Shown here one piece after another: positions 29,973-32,525 of a stretch of DNA of 32,525 bases (the stretch's first letter is position 1; each line of letters begins with the position of its first letter). This stretch comes from Lachnospiraceae bacterium (GTDB taxonomy: Bacteria; Bacillota; Clostridia; Lachnospirales; Lachnospiraceae), in NCBI GenBank assembly GCA_024690265.1, contig JAILCW010000057.1:1-32525 (forward strand), in the 5' to 3' direction. The notes beneath the pieces are model-generated. The model was not told where the DNA came from, did not search any database, and was given only the letters and a program-made list of their open reading frames with translations. Made by a program: the position numbers and the translations under genes.

Positions 29973-31127
29973 ATGGAAGAGAAAGAGCAGAGCAATAACA
30001 GTAAAAAATGGAATTCACGAATTCTTAAGGTAGTAATCGTCTTCGTGATCATCATAGCAGCTGTGGTATCTGGAATCCTTTGGAGAATCCTTGCAACATA
30101 TAATAACTTTGAGGTTCGTAATGGCCATGATCGAACCGACTCAGAGCATACTGAGTATCGCGATTTTAAGGGAAATCTCTTGGCATACAGCAGAGATGGA
30201 ATGTTTTATACCGACTATTCCGGAAATCTGATTTGGAATGAAAGCTATGAAATGAGTAGCCCCCAAGTAGAAATTACCCAAGGTTATTTGCTTGTATACG
30301 ATAAAAATGGAACACAGATAAGAATCATGTCACCGGCGGGGAATGCTGGCAGTATTACAACGACATTGCCGGTCACCGCTGCAGACATATCGGGAAGTGG
30401 AACGATTGCTGTATTAATGCAGGATAATGCTGTGGCATATCTGCATGTATATGATGTGAGTGGGAATCTTCTTGCATCCGGAGAAATTCATATGAACAAG
30501 GGCGGTTACCCAATAGATATCGCAATATCATCGGATGCTAAGCGATTGATGGTGACTATGTTAGATCTTACTTCTGGCTCTGTGCAGAGTACCATTAACT
30601 TCTATAATTTCGGAGATGCCGGAATTGATCAAACCAATAATCTAATGGGTACATTTACCTATGGCAATATGGTGATTCCGGAAGTGGATTATGTCAAGGA
30701 TGATTGTGCAATAGCGATTGGAGATTCTGAGATAGTTGTATTTGGAACCAGTGAAGTACCAAAACCGGAAGCAGAAATCTATCTGTCAGAAGAGATAAAG
30801 AGCATATATCACGATAATCGATATATAGGAATCATTACAGCAACTACAGATGGAGCAGCAAATAATTTAACGGTATATAATCTTCGAGGAAAGGCGCTGT
30901 TTACAAAGACATTTGAGGAAGAATATAACAACTGCTATTTCTTGTCAGATGGTGAAAGTGTAATAACAGATGGCCAGATTCTTTCTATATATAATAGGTT
31001 TGGAGTACAAAAGTTCACATACGATTTTGGCGATGGCATATACCAAATCATACCGTGGGAAGGAAACCGGAATTATGTCTTGATACGAAAGGATCGTGTA
31101 GAAAGAATTAGACTCACAAAGGAATAG
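29973..31127 (+). CDS. DUF5711-like membrane-anchored protein with propeller-like extracytoplasmic domain
   Basis: One N-terminal TM helix (VVIVFVIIIAAVVSGILW), repeated beta-rich segments (LLAYSRDGMFYTDYSGNLIW, LLVYDKNGTQIRIMSPAGN, VAYLHVYDVSGNLL). Confidence 0.7.
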   Translation: MEEKEQSNNSKKWNSRILKVVIVFVIIIAAVVSGILWRILATYNNFEVRNGHDRTDSEHTEYRDFKGNLLAYSRDGMFYTDYSGNLIWNESYEMSSPQVEITQGYLLVYDKNGTQIRIMSPAGNAGSITTTLPVTAADISGSGTIAVLMQDNAVAYLHVYDVSGNLLASGEIHMNKGGYPIDIAISSDAKRLMVTMLDLTSGSVQSTINFYNFGDAGIDQTNNLMGTFTYGNMVIPEVDYVKDDCAIAIGDSEIVVFGTSEVPKPEAEIYLSEEIKSIYHDNRYIGIITATTDGAANNLTVYNLRGKALFTKTFEEEYNNCYFLSDGESVITDGQILSIYNRFGVQKFTYDFGDGIYQIIPWEGNRNYVLIRKDRVERIRLTKE

Positions 31128-31132
31128 AATCA

Positions 31133-31837
31133 ATGGATATATTATTTATTGTAGTAATACTAATCATAGGTCTACTTACTTGGCGTGGTGCCAGAAGAGG
31201 ACTCCGTGGATTATTCTTTGGAATTATAGCCTGGATATTCACTTTGGGATTTGTATCGTGGATTACACCGAATGTGGAAGTATACTTGAATATGAGTTCC
31301 TTTCGACCCTGGGTATATAGTCACGTAGAAGAACACATTCGGGAAAAAGCAGATGCACAGACAAAAGAGCAGGATACCAGTTTGCAAGATTTAATTGATG
31401 GGATGAAGCTGCCTGTTTTAACCAAGTGGGTAGAGGATGCGGAAGAACATGCCCAGGCTCAAGTGGAAGAAGTAAAGGAAAACATCATTCAATCTGTCAC
31501 CGAAGAATTCACCGCGCGAATTATCGCAGCAGTAGCCATGATGATATCTATTGTGCTTGCATTGATTATTTGTTTGGTTATCTCATTGATGCTACGCGTG
31601 ATACATGATATGCCAATTGTGGGAGGCATCAGTAGACTTATTGGAGGAGCGTGGGGGTTCTGCGAAGGGCTGTTGGTTGTATGGGTTATGTTTATCCTTA
31701 TTACAAGCACTGCCATGAGTGAACTCGGCCAAAAACTTATGGTCTCAATAATGAATAACAAGTTTTTGTGTTTTCTGTATCAAAATAATCTGATATTATC
31801 TGCCATAACCCAAATAAGAAATGCAATTGGGGGCTGA
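31133..31837 (+). CDS. CvpA-family membrane protein
   Basis: N-terminal hydrophobic segment with GARRGLRGLFFGIIAWIFTLGFVSWITP, later TM segments and GGISRLIGGAWGFCEGLLVVWVMF. Confidence 0.78.
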   Translation: MDILFIVVILIIGLLTWRGARRGLRGLFFGIIAWIFTLGFVSWITPNVEVYLNMSSFRPWVYSHVEEHIREKADAQTKEQDTSLQDLIDGMKLPVLTKWVEDAEEHAQAQVEEVKENIIQSVTEEFTARIIAAVAMMISIVLALIICLVISLMLRVIHDMPIVGGISRLIGGAWGFCEGLLVVWVMFILITSTAMSELGQKLMVSIMNNKFLCFLYQNNLILSAITQIRNAIGG

Positions 31838-31878
31838 TTTTTGGGTTGACACCCCCTATATATTTTGATAATATAAAT

Positions 31879-31917
31879 GTCGCACCGCTGATGAGCGGAG
31901 CGGCATTTTTCTTTTTG
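31879..31917 (+). terminator. Hairpin terminator upstream of the rRNA operon
   Basis: GTCGCACCGCT GATG AGCGGAGCGGC followed by ATTTTTCTTTTT. Confidence 0.75.
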
Positions 31918-31969
31918 ACCAGCGGTCAAAGGAAAGCCGAAAAGTTTTTCAAAAAATCTTAAAAAGTTG

Positions 31970-31998
31970 TTGACAAGATGACTTGATGATGATATTCT
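31970..31998 (+). promoter_or_regulatory. rRNA operon promoter with A/T-rich upstream (UP-like) element
   Basis: TTGACA (31970-31975), 17-nt spacer, TATTCT (31993-31998); A/T tracts at about 31940-31969. Confidence 0.82.
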
Positions 31999-32173
31999 AT
32001 CAGAGTTGTCGCCGATAACTAAGCGAAAAGCGACAAAACCTTGATAACTGAACAGTGAAACAACCTTGAAAGATTCTAATGAATTTTATTTTAGCGATTT
32101 TTCAAAAAAACGCAACCTAAAGCAGTAAAGTAAGGAAAAGCCAAGCTTTATCCTAAGAATCAACTTTTTAACA

Positions 32174-32525
<352 letters not shown>

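Overview
The window looks like an ordinary housekeeping stretch of a Lachnospiraceae-type (Clostridia) chromosome. It runs from the end of a tRNA cluster (tRNA-Ser tail, tRNA-Cys) to the 5' end of a 16S rRNA gene. Main contents, all + strand except tadA: a complete trpEGDCFBA operon behind a tryptophan T-box; a KDPG/KHG aldolase with an extra VOC-like C-terminal domain; tyrS behind a tyrosine T-box; a PAP2 phosphatase; a yybP-ykoY (Mn2+) riboswitch followed by mntP and a CaCA-family exchanger; a zinc-ribbon protein, metG, tatD and rsmA; a TPR-GGDEF protein; tadA (minus strand); a GNAT acetyltransferase; an SRP RNA; a LacI regulator with a probable self-operator; a coiled-coil protein; a divergent aconitase-family hydratase; an AI-2E-type permease; an 869-aa TPR/acidic-linker/degenerate AAA+ protein next to glgB; a DUF5711-like membrane protein; a CvpA-like protein; and the rRNA promoter/leader region. 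I saw no mobile element, CRISPR array, prophage or defence island. The best candidates for undescribed biology are the degenerate AAA+ protein coupled to glgB, the divergent aconitase, the apparently Alu-less SRP RNA, the aldolase-VOC fusion, and the terminator/palindrome layout upstream of the rRNA operon.
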